A stretch of DNA of 64,000 bases from Streptomyces lanatus (lineage in GTDB: Bacteria > Actinomycetota > Actinomycetes > Streptomycetales > Streptomycetaceae), in NCBI RefSeq assembly GCF_014655715.1, contig NZ_BNBM01000015.1, positions 1 through 64,000 of the forward strand, in the 5' to 3' direction. Of this stretch, positions 8,179-16,053 are shown one piece after another. How positions within the stretch are numbered: the stretch's first letter is position 1; each line of letters opens with the position of its first letter. A program made the translations under genes and the position numbers. The notes under the pieces were generated by a model, which was given only the letters and a program-made list of their open reading frames with translations, had not been told where the DNA came from and did not search any database.

Positions 8179-8364
8179 CTACCAGGAGCTCTTGGTCACG
8201 CCCGGCAGCTCGCCACGGTGAGCCATCTCACGAAGGCACACGCGGCACAGGCCGAACTTGCGGTACACGGAGTGCGGACGGCCGCAGCGCTGGCAGCGCG
8301 TGTAGCCACGCACACCGAACTTGGGCTTGCGAGCAGCCTTGGCAATCAGAGCCTTCTTCGCCAT
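8179..8364 (-). CDS. rpsN: 30S ribosomal protein S14, zinc-binding type
   Basis: A 61-residue S14 of the short type Z form, starting MAKKALIAKAARKPKFGVRG. Zinc ligands are C24, C27, C40 and C43 (RCQRCGRP and GLCRVCLRE). This is the C+ form; the zinc-free paralogue is not in the window. A three-codon longer start exists but does not match the family. It follows rplE by 5 bp in the spc operon. Confidence 0.97.
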   Translation of the reverse strand: MAKKALIAKAARKPKFGVRGYTRCQRCGRPHSVYRKFGLCRVCLREMAHRGELPGVTKSSW

Positions 8365-8369
8365 CTCGC

Positions 8370-8927
8370 TCACGCCTCCTTGAACGGGAAGCCGAGGTGA
8401 CGAAGGAGCGCGCGGCCCTCAGCGTCGTTGGTCGCCGTGGTGACCACGGTGATGTCCATACCCCGGGTACGGTCGATCTTGTCCTGGTCGATCTCGTGGA
8501 ACATGACCTGCTCCGTGAGACCGAAGGTGTAGTTGCCACGGCCGTCGAACTGCTTGGGGGACAGACCACGGAAGTCGCGGATGCGCGGCAGCGCGAGCGA
8601 CAGGGTGCGGTCCAGGAACTCCCACATGCGGTCGCCACGGAGCGTGACGTGGGCACCGATCGGCTGACCCTCACGCAGCTTGAACTGCGCGATGGACTTG
8701 CGGGCCTTGGTGACGGCCGGCTTCTGACCGGTGATCGTGGTGAGGTCGCGAATCGCGCCGTCGATCAGCTTGGAGTCGCGGGCGGCGTCGCCCACACCCA
8801 TGTTGACCACGATCTTGACGAGGCCGGGGATCTGCATGACGTTCTCGTACTTGAACTCGTCACGCAGCTTGCCCGCGATCTCCTCGCGGTACTTCTGCTT
8901 CAGACGCGGAGTGGTGGTGGTCGTCAT
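8370..8927 (-). CDS. rplE: 50S ribosomal protein L5
   Basis: L5, 185 residues, a 5S rRNA-binding protein that bridges to S13 in the 30S head. Family motifs: QIPGLVKIVVNMGVGDAARD, TGQKPAVTKARKSIAQFKLR and the C-terminal MDITVVTTATNDAEGRALLR. The ATG shares one base with the rplX stop (TGATG), indicating coupled translation. Confidence 0.98.
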   Translation of the reverse strand: MTTTTTPRLKQKYREEIAGKLRDEFKYENVMQIPGLVKIVVNMGVGDAARDSKLIDGAIRDLTTITGQKPAVTKARKSIAQFKLREGQPIGAHVTLRGDRMWEFLDRTLSLALPRIRDFRGLSPKQFDGRGNYTFGLTEQVMFHEIDQDKIDRTRGMDITVVTTATNDAEGRALLRHLGFPFKEA

Positions 8928-9250
8928 CAGATGTCCTCACCCGTCCGCTTGGCAACGCGGATCTTGTTGCCTTCGTCGTCGAAGCGGTAGCCGACACGCG
9001 TGACGACCTTGTTGCCGTCCTTCTCAACGACCAGCTGGACGTTGGAGACGTGGATCGGCGCCTCGGTCGTGACGATGCCGCCGGCCTGCGAACCGCGAGC
9101 GGTCGGACCGGCCTTGGTGTGCTTCTTGACCCGGTTGACACCCTCGACCAGGACACGCTCCTCGCGCGGGTAAGCGGCAATGACCTTGCCCTGCTTGCCC
9201 TTGTCCTTACCGGTGATGACCTGGACCAGGTCGCCCTTCTTGATCTTCAT
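8927..9250 (-). CDS. rplX: 50S ribosomal protein L24
   Basis: L24, 107 residues, an assembly initiator at the tunnel exit. It has the KOW motif at the N-terminus (MKIKKGDLVQVITGKDKGKQ, GKVIAAYPREERVLVEGVNR). It starts 2 bp after the rplN stop and overlaps rplE by one base. Confidence 0.98.
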   Translation of the reverse strand: MKIKKGDLVQVITGKDKGKQGKVIAAYPREERVLVEGVNRVKKHTKAGPTARGSQAGGIVTTEAPIHVSNVQLVVEKDGNKVVTRVGYRFDDEGNKIRVAKRTGEDI

Positions 9251-9252
9251 GC

Positions 9253-9621
9253 TTACAGCACCTCCGGAGCCAGCGAGATGATCTTCATGAACTTCTTCTC
9301 GCGCAGCTCACGCCCGACCGGGCCGAAGATGCGGGTGCCGCGAGGGTCGCCGTCGTTCTTCAGAATGACGGCGGCGTTCTCGTCGAAGCGGATGTACGAG
9401 CCGTCCGGACGGCGGCGCTCCTTGACGGTGCGAACGATGACCGCCTTGACGACGTCACCCTTCTTCACGTTGCCACCGGGGATCGCGTCCTTGACGGTGG
9501 CGACGATGACGTCACCGATGCCCGCGTAGCGGCGACCGGAGCCACCGAGCACACGGATGCAAAGGATTTCCTTCGCACCAGTGTTGTCGGCGACGCGCAG
9601 TCGCGACTCCTGCTGGATCAC
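9253..9621 (-). CDS. rplN: 50S ribosomal protein L14
   Basis: L14, 122 residues, the invariant family length. MIQQESRLRVADNTGAKEIL opens the protein, and the signature AVIVRTVKERRRPDGSYIRF is intact. It contacts the 16S rRNA through bridges B5 and B8. It is separated from rpsQ by 95 bp that hold two successive hairpins. Confidence 0.98.
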   Translation of the reverse strand: MIQQESRLRVADNTGAKEILCIRVLGGSGRRYAGIGDVIVATVKDAIPGGNVKKGDVVKAVIVRTVKERRRPDGSYIRFDENAAVILKNDGDPRGTRIFGPVGRELREKKFMKIISLAPEVL

Positions 9622-9649
9622 GTCTATCTCCTGTGTGTCTGCCGGTTCC

Positions 9650-9678
9650 CCGGGAGCCGCTCAGTGAGCGGCTCCCGG
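9650..9678 (-). other. 14-bp inverted repeat between rpsQ and rplN
   Basis: CCGGGAGCCGCTCA (9650-9663) is the exact complement of TGAGCGGCTCCCGG (9665-9678), with a single central G, so the RNA would fold into a long stem with a few bases opened as the loop. It is the second of two hairpins in the rpsQ-rplN gap in the direction of transcription. It may be a pausing, attenuation or RNA-processing element; without a U-run it need not be a complete terminator. Confidence 0.7.
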
Positions 9679-9693
9679 AGCCTGGCGGAACTG

Positions 9694-9715
9694 TCCTGCG
9701 GGGATGCCCGCAGGA
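9694..9715 (-). other. 9-bp hairpin just after rpsQ
   Basis: TCCTGCGGG (9694-9702) pairs with CCCGCAGGA (9707-9715) around a GATG loop. It begins one base past the rpsQ stop codon on the transcribed strand and is followed 15 bp later by the longer inverted repeat at 9650-9678. Confidence 0.65.
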
Positions 9716-9716
9716 A

Positions 9717-10001
9717 TTACTTGGCCTTCTCGAGGATCTCGACGACGCGCCAGCGCTTCGTCGCGGACAGCGGCCGGGTCTCCATGAGGAGGACACGGTC
9801 GCCGACGCCCGCGGCGTTCTGCTCGTCGTGCGCCTTGAGCTTGTTGGTACGGCGGATGACCTTGCCGTACAGCGCGTGCTTGACGCGGTCCTCGACAGCG
9901 ACGACGACGGTCTTGTCCATCTTGTCGCTGACGACGAGACCCTCACGGGTCTTGCGGAAGCCGCGCGCCTCTGCAGTCTCAGTCACGTTCTTCTCGCTCA
10001 T
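9717..10001 (-). CDS. rpsQ: 30S ribosomal protein S17
   Basis: S17, 94 residues, a primary 16S rRNA-binding OB-fold protein. Its N-terminus MSEKNVTETAEARGFRKTRE is followed by GLVVSDKMDKTVVVAVEDRV and the signature GDRVLLMETRPLSATKRWRV. Its ATG overlaps the rpmC stop by one base. Confidence 0.98.
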   Translation of the reverse strand: MSEKNVTETAEARGFRKTREGLVVSDKMDKTVVVAVEDRVKHALYGKVIRRTNKLKAHDEQNAAGVGDRVLLMETRPLSATKRWRVVEILEKAK

Positions 10002-10225
10002 CAGGCGTTCTCCACCGTTTCGATGCCCAGCTCACGCTCGCGCATCAGGGTGTAGATCCGCGCGATGTCCTTGCGGACCGCCTTCAGACGGCCATGGTTC
10101 TCGAGCTGCCCGGTCGCCGCCTGGAAGCGGAGGTTGAACAGCTCTTCCTTGGCCTCGCGAAGCTTCGCAAGAAGCTCCTCGTTGCCCAGCTCGCGCAGCT
10201 CGGACGCCTTGGTACCGGCCGACAT
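10001..10225 (-). CDS. rpmC: 50S ribosomal protein L29
   Basis: L29, 74 residues, two helices at the tunnel exit near the SRP and trigger-factor docking site. The motif KEELFNLRFQAATGQLENHG is diagnostic. I use the ATG at 10223-10225, which overlaps the rplP stop (TGATG) and gives the usual MSAGTKASELRELG start; a GTG one codon upstream is an alternative. Confidence 0.97.
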   Translation of the reverse strand: MSAGTKASELRELGNEELLAKLREAKEELFNLRFQAATGQLENHGRLKAVRKDIARIYTLMRERELGIETVENA

Positions 10226-10644
10226 CACGCTTCACCTGCCTCGCGCTTGACGATCCGGCACTTCATCGGCAGCTTGTGGGCCGCACGAGTCAGCGCCTCA
10301 CGGGCGATCTTCTCGTTGGGGTACGACAGCTCGAACATCACGCGTCCGGGCTTGACGTTGGCGATCCACCACTCCGGCGAACCCTTACCGGAACCCATGC
10401 GGGTCTCGGCAGGCTTCTTGGTGAGGGGACGGTCCGGGTAGATGTTGATCCAGACCTTGCCACCACGCTTGATGTGACGCGTCATGGCGATACGAGCGGC
10501 CTCGATCTGACGGTTCGTCACGTACGCCGGGGTGAGCGCCTGGATGCCGTACTCGCCGAACGCAACCGTCGTGCCACCCTTGGCAGCGCCGGAGCGCTTC
10601 GGGTGGTGCTGCTTGCGGTGCTTGACCCTACGGGGGATCAGCAT
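10225..10644 (-). CDS. rplP: 50S ribosomal protein L16
   Basis: L16, 139 residues, near the peptidyl-transferase centre and the A-site tRNA elbow. MLIPRRVKHRKQHHPKRSGA and the signature RMGSGKGSPEWWIANVKPGR are present. It follows rpsC by 5 bp and overlaps rpmC by one base. Confidence 0.98.
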   Translation of the reverse strand: MLIPRRVKHRKQHHPKRSGAAKGGTTVAFGEYGIQALTPAYVTNRQIEAARIAMTRHIKRGGKVWINIYPDRPLTKKPAETRMGSGKGSPEWWIANVKPGRVMFELSYPNEKIAREALTRAAHKLPMKCRIVKREAGEA

Positions 10645-10649
10645 TTCGG

Positions 10650-11474
10650 TCAGGCCTCCGTTCCGGTGCTCTCAGCCGGAGCGGACGCGGGAGCCTCGGC
10701 CTTGGGGGCCTCGGAACCGGCAGCCTGCTGCGGCTTGCGACCGCGCCGCTCGCCACCACGGCCACCACGGGCCGGGCGGTCGGAGCCGCCACCGCGGGCC
10801 GGGCGGTTACCCGCACGGGCAGCGGCGTTCTCGGCGCGGACCTCGGCGATGTTCTTGACGTCGCCCTTGTAGATCCAGACCTTCACACCGATACGGCCGA
10901 AGGTCGTCTTGGCCTCGAAGAAGCCGTAGTCCACGTTCGCACGGAGCGTGTGCAGGGGCACACGGCCCTCGCGGTAGAACTCCGAGCGGGACATCTCGGC
11001 GCCACCGAGGCGGCCACCGCACTGGATCTTGATGCCCTTGGCGCCGGCCTTCATCGCCGACTGCATGCTCTTACGCATGGCGCGGCGGAAGGAGACGCGG
11101 GAGGAGAGCTGCTCGGCAACGGCCTGAGCAACCAGCTGAGCGTCCGTCTCGGGGTTCTTGACCTCGAGGATGTTCAGCTGGACCTGCTTGCCCGTGAGCT
11201 TCTCGAGGTCACCGCGGATGCGGTCGGCCTCGGCGCCACGGCGGCCGATGACGATGCCCGGACGCGCGGTGTGGATGTCCACGCGGACACGGTCACGGGT
11301 GCGCTCGATCTCAACCTTCGAGATACCGGCGCGCTCCATGCCGGACGTCATCATCCGACGGATGGCGACGTCTTCCTTGACGTAGTCCTTGTACAGCTTG
11401 TCGGCGTACCAACGCGACTTGAAGTCGGTCGTGACACCGAGCCGGAACCCATGCGGGTTTACCTTCTGGCCCAT
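10650..11474 (-). CDS. rpsC: 30S ribosomal protein S3
   Basis: S3, 274 residues, at the mRNA entry tunnel with helicase-like function. The KH domain lies around residues 40-110 (VIGRRGAEADRIRGDLEKLT). It is followed by the C-terminal domain (GGRLGGAEMSRSEFYREGRV) and a long low-complexity tail rich in Arg, Gly, Pro and Ala typical of Streptomyces. Its start overlaps the rplV stop (TAATG). Confidence 0.98.
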   Translation of the reverse strand: MGQKVNPHGFRLGVTTDFKSRWYADKLYKDYVKEDVAIRRMMTSGMERAGISKVEIERTRDRVRVDIHTARPGIVIGRRGAEADRIRGDLEKLTGKQVQLNILEVKNPETDAQLVAQAVAEQLSSRVSFRRAMRKSMQSAMKAGAKGIKIQCGGRLGGAEMSRSEFYREGRVPLHTLRANVDYGFFEAKTTFGRIGVKVWIYKGDVKNIAEVRAENAAARAGNRPARGGGSDRPARGGRGGERRGRKPQQAAGSEAPKAEAPASAPAESTGTEA

Positions 11475-11821
11475 TACCGGGTTCCTTCCTTGCTGCTGAC
11501 GACCACGGTGATGTGGCTGGTCCGCTTGCGGATCCGGTAGGCACGGCCCTGGGCACGCGGACGGAACCGCTTCAGGGTCGGACCCTCGTCAACGTACGCC
11601 TCGCTGATGAACAGCGAGGAGGCGTCCGGGTGGTCGTAGTTGTGCGCGGCGTTGGCGATGGCGCTGTCGAGCACCTTGCCGACGGGCACGGAGGCTGCCT
11701 GCGGAGCGAATCGCAGAACAGCCTGAGCCTCCGTGGCATCCATGCCACGGATAAGGTCCACCACGCGGCGGGCCTTCATGGGCGTAACGCGGATGTACCG
11801 CGCCTGGGCCCTGGCTTCCAT
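11474..11821 (-). CDS. rplV: 50S ribosomal protein L22
   Basis: L22, 115 residues, lines the peptide exit tunnel, and its beta-hairpin lies near the macrolide site. Motifs: YIRVTPMKARRVVDLIRGMD and the signature FRPRAQGRAYRIRKRTSHIT. No deletion of the hairpin is evident. Confidence 0.98.
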   Translation of the reverse strand: MEARAQARYIRVTPMKARRVVDLIRGMDATEAQAVLRFAPQAASVPVGKVLDSAIANAAHNYDHPDASSLFISEAYVDEGPTLKRFRPRAQGRAYRIRKRTSHITVVVSSKEGTR

Positions 11822-11865
11822 GGTTGTCCCTCTCAGTTACTTACGTGTCTGAATGCGATCCGCTA

Positions 11866-12147
11866 CTAGCGGCGCTTCGACTTCCGGTCGTCCTTGACGT
11901 GGCCCCGGAAGGTGCGCGTCGGCGAGAACTCGCCGAGCTTGTGGCCGACCATCGACTCGGTGACGAACACCGGGATGTGGGTCTTGCCGTTGTGCACCGC
12001 GAGCGTGTGGCCGAGCATGGCCGGCACGATCATGGAGCGACGGGACCAGGTCTTGATGACGTTCTTGGTGCCGGCTTCGTTCTGGGCTTCCACCTTCTTG
12101 ATCAGGTGGTCGTCGACGAAGGGCCCCTTCTTGAGACTGCGCGGCAT
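11866..12147 (-). CDS. rpsS: 30S ribosomal protein S19
   Basis: S19, 93 residues, in the 30S head beside S13. MPRSLKKGPFVDDHLIKKVE and the signature TESMVGHKLGEFSPTRTFRG are present. It lies between rplB (12-bp gap) and rplV. Confidence 0.98.
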   Translation of the reverse strand: MPRSLKKGPFVDDHLIKKVEAQNEAGTKNVIKTWSRRSMIVPAMLGHTLAVHNGKTHIPVFVTESMVGHKLGEFSPTRTFRGHVKDDRKSKRR

Positions 12148-12159
12148 CTAAACCCGCTC

Positions 12160-12996
12160 CTAGCGCTTCTTGTTCGTCTTGCGGCGGCGGACGATGTACT
12201 TGTTCGAAGCCTTCTTCGGCGAACGAGTACGACCCTCCTTCTGACCCCAGGGGCTGACCGGGTGGCGACCACCGGAGGTCTTGCCCTCACCACCACCGTG
12301 GGGGTGGTCAACCGGGTTCATCGCCACACCGCGAACGGTCGGACGAACGCCCAGCCAGCGCTTACGGCCGGCCTTGCCCCAGTTGATGTTGCTCTGCTCG
12401 GCGTTGCCGACCTCGCCGACGGTGGCGCGGCAGCGCACGTCGACCAGGCGGATCTCACCGGACGGCATGCGGAGGTGGGCCATCTGGCCCTCCTTCGCGA
12501 GCAGCTGCACGGAGGCACCGGCGGAGCGGGCGAACTTGGCACCGCCACCGGGACGGAGCTCGATCGCGTGGATCGTGGTACCGACCGGGATGTTGCGGAG
12601 GGCCAGGTTGTTGCCCGGCTTGATGTCGGCCCCGGGACCGTTCTCGACGCGGTCACCCTGCTGCAGGTTGCGCGGGGCGAGGATGTAGCGCTTCTCGCCG
12701 TCGGCGTAGTGCAGCAGCGCGATGCGCGCGGTGCGGTTGGGGTCGTACTCGATGTGCGCGACCTTCGCCGGCACGCCGTCCTTGTCGTGACGACGGAAGT
12801 CGATCACTCGGTAGGCGCGCTTGTGTCCGCCACCCTGGTGGCGAACGGTCACACGACCGGCGTTGTTACGGCCGCCCTTGCTGTGCAGCGGGCGGACCAG
12901 CGACTTCTCCGGCGTGGACCGCGTGACCTCGACGAAGTCGGCGACGCTGGAACCACGACGGCCCGGCGTAGTCGGCTTGTACTTGCGGATTCCCAT
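12160..12996 (-). CDS. rplB: 50S ribosomal protein L2
   Basis: L2, 278 residues, needed for subunit association and peptidyl transfer. GIRKYKPTTPGRRGSSVADF opens the protein; the OB fold and SH3-like barrel follow. The signature VRGVAMNPVDHPHGGGEGKT holds the conserved His of the loop near the peptidyl-transferase centre. The gap to rplW holds a perfect 18-bp palindrome. Confidence 0.98.
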   Translation of the reverse strand: MGIRKYKPTTPGRRGSSVADFVEVTRSTPEKSLVRPLHSKGGRNNAGRVTVRHQGGGHKRAYRVIDFRRHDKDGVPAKVAHIEYDPNRTARIALLHYADGEKRYILAPRNLQQGDRVENGPGADIKPGNNLALRNIPVGTTIHAIELRPGGGAKFARSAGASVQLLAKEGQMAHLRMPSGEIRLVDVRCRATVGEVGNAEQSNINWGKAGRKRWLGVRPTVRGVAMNPVDHPHGGGEGKTSGGRHPVSPWGQKEGRTRSPKKASNKYIVRRRKTNKKR

Positions 12997-13006
12997 TTCT
13001 CAGTCC

Positions 13007-13024
13007 TCGTCCGATATCGGACGA
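13007..13024. other. 18-bp perfect palindrome between rplW and rplB
   Basis: TCGTCCGATATCGGACGA reads identically on both strands. It occupies about half of the 40-bp spacer and ends about 10 bp before the rplB ATG on the transcribed strand, so as RNA it would form a short hairpin next to the rplB ribosome-binding site. Confidence 0.55.
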
Positions 13025-13036
13025 TCCGGACCGCCC

Positions 13037-13456
13037 TTAGGCGGTCGGACCGCCGAAGATGTCGATACGGTCGCCCTCGGCGAGGGTCACGATCGCTCGC
13101 TTGCTGCCGGCCCGCTGGCCGAAGCCCGTGCGGGTGCGCTTGCGCTTGCCGACGCGGTTGATCGTGTTGACCCCGGTGACCTTGACGTCGAAGACCGCCT
13201 GGACGGCCTGCTTGATCTGGGTCTTGTTGGCGCTCGGGGCGACGATGAACGTGTACTTGCCCTCGTCGAGAAGCGCGTAGCTCTTCTCCGAGACGACCGG
13301 CTTCAGCAGCACGTCACGGGGGTCCGTGAAGGACTTGCTGATCGGGGTCTCGACGGTGTTCTTGCCCTCGGCTTCGTGACGACGCGCCTTGGCGACGCGC
13401 GCGGCCTTGGCGGCCTTGGCCGCCTTGGAGGCGATGGAGGGGTGACGGACGGCCAT
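13037..13456 (-). CDS. rplW: 50S ribosomal protein L23
   Basis: L23, 139 residues, at the tunnel exit and the docking site for SRP and trigger factor. The core KPVVSEKSYALLDEGKYTFI, ANKTQIKQAVQAVFDVKVTG and VNTINRVGKRKRTRTGFGQR is intact. It has an Ala/Lys-rich N-terminal extension of about 45 residues (SKAAKAAKAARVAKARRHEA), which is longer than in E. coli L23. Its ATG overlaps the rplD stop by one base. Confidence 0.97.
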   Translation of the reverse strand: MAVRHPSIASKAAKAAKAARVAKARRHEAEGKNTVETPISKSFTDPRDVLLKPVVSEKSYALLDEGKYTFIVAPSANKTQIKQAVQAVFDVKVTGVNTINRVGKRKRTRTGFGQRAGSKRAIVTLAEGDRIDIFGGPTA

Positions 13457-14112
13457 CAGACCTCAGTCCCTTCGGTGTCGTTGGCCTTCGGGCCGGCGAC
13501 GAAGGACTCGAGAGCGGCCTGGGTGAAGACCACGTCGTCCGAGACGATCACGTCGTACGTGTTCAGCTGGCCCGGCTCCAGGATGTGCACCTGGGGCAGG
13601 TTGCGGGCGGACAGCCACGCGGCCTCGTCGGCACGGTCGACGACCAGCAGGAGGTTCTTACGCTCGCTGATCTTGCCGAACAGAGCCTTGGCGGCCTTGG
13701 TGGAGGGGGTCTCGCCCTCGATCACGCCGGTGACGACGTGGATGCGGTTCGCGCGGGCCCGGTCGGTGAGGGCGTGACGCAGAGCGGCAGCCTTCATCTT
13801 CTTGGGGGTGCGCTGCGAGTAGTCGCGCGGCACGGGACCGTGCACGACGCCACCACCGGCGAACTGCGGCGCGCGGGTCGAGCCCTGACGGGCGCGGCCG
13901 GTGCCCTTCTGGCGGTAAGGCTTCTTGCCACCACCACGGACTTCGCCACGGGTCTTGGTCTTGTGCGTGCCCTGACGGGCAGCCGCGTTCTGCGCAACGA
14001 CGACCTGGTGGATCAGCGGGATGCTGACCTTCTCCACGCCGAAGATCTCCGCGGGGAGCTCGACGCTACCGGTCTTCTCGCCGGCAGGCGAAAGGATGTC
14101 AACAGTGCTCAT
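13456..14112 (-). CDS. rplD: 50S ribosomal protein L4
   Basis: L4, 218 residues. The long internal loop reaching the exit tunnel is visible (GGKKPYRQKGTGRARQGSTR). In E. coli L4 represses the S10 operon; whether it does so here is unknown. It sits 8 bp after rplC and overlaps rplW by one base. Confidence 0.97.
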   Translation of the reverse strand: MSTVDILSPAGEKTGSVELPAEIFGVEKVSIPLIHQVVVAQNAAARQGTHKTKTRGEVRGGGKKPYRQKGTGRARQGSTRAPQFAGGGVVHGPVPRDYSQRTPKKMKAAALRHALTDRARANRIHVVTGVIEGETPSTKAAKALFGKISERKNLLLVVDRADEAAWLSARNLPQVHILEPGQLNTYDVIVSDDVVFTQAALESFVAGPKANDTEGTEV

Positions 14113-14120
14113 CGGTTACC

Positions 14121-14765
14121 TCAGGCCCCCTTGGCCGCGGTGCGGACCAGGACGAGGCCGCCGTTCGGACCGGGAACCGCGCCCTTGATGAGCAGCAGAC
14201 CCTTCTCCGCGTCAACGGCGTGGACGGTCAGGTTCTGGGTGGTGACCCGCTCGTTGCCCATGCGACCCGCCATGCGGAGGCCCTTGAACACACGGCCCGG
14301 GGTGGCGCAGCCACCGATGGAGCCGGGAGAGCGGTGCTTGCGCTGGGTGCCGTGACCGGCGCCGAGGCCCTTGAAGTTGTGACGCTTCATGACACCGGCG
14401 AAGCCCTTGCCCTTGCTCTTGCCGGTGACGTCGACCTTCACGCCGGCCTCGAAGACCTCGGCCGTGACTTCCTGGCCGAGCGTGTACTCGGAGGCGTCAG
14501 CGGTGCGGATCTCGACGAGGTGGCGACGGGGGGTGACGTCGGCCTTGGCGAAGTGGCCCTTGAGGGGCTTGTTCACCTTGCGCGGGTCGATGTCGCCGAA
14601 GGCGATCTGCACCGACTCGTAGCCGTCGACGTCGTTCGTACGAACCTGGGTCACGACGTTGGGGCCGGCCTTGACGACGGTGACCGGAACAACACGGTTG
14701 TTCGCGTCCCACACCTGCGTCATGCCGAGCTTCTCGCCCAGGATGCCCTTGATCTGCTTAGCCAT
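14121..14765 (-). CDS. rplC: 50S ribosomal protein L3
   Basis: L3, 214 residues, an assembly initiator of the large subunit. The signature FAGVMKRHNFKGLGAGHGTQ is intact and includes the stretch that approaches the peptidyl-transferase centre. It follows rpsJ by 17 bp. Confidence 0.98.
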   Translation of the reverse strand: MAKQIKGILGEKLGMTQVWDANNRVVPVTVVKAGPNVVTQVRTNDVDGYESVQIAFGDIDPRKVNKPLKGHFAKADVTPRRHLVEIRTADASEYTLGQEVTAEVFEAGVKVDVTGKSKGKGFAGVMKRHNFKGLGAGHGTQRKHRSPGSIGGCATPGRVFKGLRMAGRMGNERVTTQNLTVHAVDAEKGLLLIKGAVPGPNGGLVLVRTAAKGA

Positions 14766-14782
14766 TCTCAGATCACCGACCC

Positions 14783-15091
14783 TCAGAGCTTGATCTCGAT
14801 GTCGACACCGGCCGGGAGGTCGAGTCGCATCAGAGAGTCAACGGTCTTGGGCGTCGGGTCGAGAATGTCGATCAGGCGCTTGTGCGTGCGCATCTCGAAG
14901 TGCTCGCGCGAGTCCTTGTACTTGTGCGGCGACTTGATGACGCAGTACACGTTCTTCTCAGTGGGCAGCGGCACCGGGCCCGCGACCGACGCACCAGTGC
15001 GAGTCACCGTCTCGACGATCTTCTTCGCCGAGGAGTCGATGACCTCGTGGTCGTAGGCCTTGAGCCGGATGCGGATCTTCTGTCCCGCCAT
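14783..15091 (-). CDS. rpsJ: 30S ribosomal protein S10
   Basis: S10 (NusE), 102 residues, first gene of the S10 operon and also a component of antitermination complexes with NusB. MAGQKIRIRLKAYDHEVIDS and the signature GPVPLPTEKNVYCVIKSPHK are present. The loop HKYKDSREHFEMRTHKRLID binds rRNA. It is preceded by a long leader with a 25-bp element shared with rpsL. Confidence 0.98.
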   Translation of the reverse strand: MAGQKIRIRLKAYDHEVIDSSAKKIVETVTRTGASVAGPVPLPTEKNVYCVIKSPHKYKDSREHFEMRTHKRLIDILDPTPKTVDSLMRLDLPAGVDIEIKL

Positions 15092-15567
15092 GGCTACTCA
15101 GTAGTCCTGTCTCTATACAGCTCTGGAACCCGGTCTTCCGTGCGCCCACTCTCCGACCCACGCGGTCGGGCGTGTCGCGCTTTCGCTGACACAGATGTCC
15201 CTTGTTCGAACATCCCTTGTCTGAGAAAGAGATCCACCGGGTGCCTGGCCAGTGCCGCACCACACTTCCCGAAAGATTCCCGTACGTCCGCCCCAGCGCT
15301 GCCTTACGGCAGTTAGGGCGACGAGTACTGTGGGACTCGCTTCCGGTCCTCCCGGCGGGAGGCGCGCAGCATCAACACTCGACCGAGCAACTCGGACAGT
15401 CTGCCATATGGGGCAGGGGCTCCGCCAATCGAGCCGGAGAGAATACCCCGAGGGTGACGTAGGTCAAACCCAGGCCCGACACGCGTAGGCCCGGGAGACG
15501 CGATGACGGGCCCGCAGACCTCGACGGACCCGTCAGTCACAACAGCCTCAGGCCTCCCGCGCCTGCG
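15092..15567 (-). promoter_or_regulatory. Leader and promoter region of the S10 operon
   Basis: This 476-bp stretch has no convincing gene. It must contain the promoter for the S10 cluster on the minus strand. The best pair I see is weak: TTGGCG (15423-15428) and CAGACT (15398-15403), 19 bp apart, which would give a leader of about 300 nt. The shared ribosomal-leader element lies at 15153-15177. The part next to 15567 must also end transcription of the TagD-like gene, but I see no strong terminator hairpin. Confidence 0.5.
15153..15177 (-). repeat. 25-bp ribosomal leader element, copy 1 (rpsJ)
   Basis: This element is 24/25 identical to 32561-32585 upstream of rpsL. As RNA it contains CCGACC and GGTCGG arms around a 5-nt loop (GCGTG), preceded by CGACACGC. 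It starts 62 bp upstream of the rpsJ ATG. Both copies sit in the same orientation in leaders of ribosomal operons, which suggests a shared regulatory role. Confidence 0.7.
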
Positions 15568-16053
15568 TCAGCTCTCCGTTCCTCCCGGGCGGGGTCCCGC
15601 GAGCTGACCCGTGAGCGGCTCGGAAGGGTGCTGCGGAGCGAGCAGGTGGAGCGCGTCCCGCAGCAGCGTGCTTGAGGTGTGCTCGGTATAGGGGAAGTAC
15701 ACGACCTCGACCCCCACCCTCGCGAATTCGGTCTCGAGCGTCGTCCAGACGTCCGAGCCGAGCCAGTCGTCACCCTTGAAGATGACGTCGAAACCGACTT
15801 CCTTCCAGATCTCGATCTTGTCGTCCACGGTCGCGACGAAAGCCTCGTCCACATGGCGCACGCTGCGGACGATCTGGAGTCGCTCGGCGAGCGGTACGAC
15901 GGGCGGTCTGCCTTTCAGACGCACCACGAGGTCGTCGGAACACACGCCGGCGATGAGCCGGTCGCAGTGCCCGCGGGCCCGGCGCAGGACGTTCAGATGG
16001 CCCACGTGGAAGAGGTCGAAGACCCCTGGCGCGTAGCCGAGACGTTGCCTCAT
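15568..16053 (-). CDS. Glycerol-3-phosphate cytidylyltransferase-like protein (TagD family)
   Basis: A 161-residue nucleotidyltransferase with the cytidylyltransferase landmarks: GVFDLFHVGHLNVLRRAR with the HxGH motif at about 16-19, the substrate segment DDKIEIWKEVGFDVIFKGDDW, and YTEHTSSTLLRDAL in the position of the RTxGISTT motif. Such enzymes activate glycerol-3-phosphate or another polyol or sugar phosphate with CTP. The ATG at 16051-16053 overlaps the stop of the propeller gene (ATGA), so the two are translationally coupled. It is the last gene of the polysaccharide cluster. The substrate is not predictable from sequence; rfaE-like adenylyltransferase activity is an alternative. Confidence 0.85.
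   Translation of the reverse strand: MRQRLGYAPGVFDLFHVGHLNVLRRARGHCDRLIAGVCSDDLVVRLKGRPPVVPLAERLQIVRSVRHVDEAFVATVDDKIEIWKEVGFDVIFKGDDWLGSDVWTTLETEFARVGVEVVYFPYTEHTSSTLLRDALHLLAPQHPSEPLTGQLAGPRPGGTES

Noticed and set aside
15202..15540. Small frames on both strands in the rpsJ upstream region
   Set aside because: No ribosome-binding site, odd composition, and they overlap the expected promoter and leader of the S10 operon.
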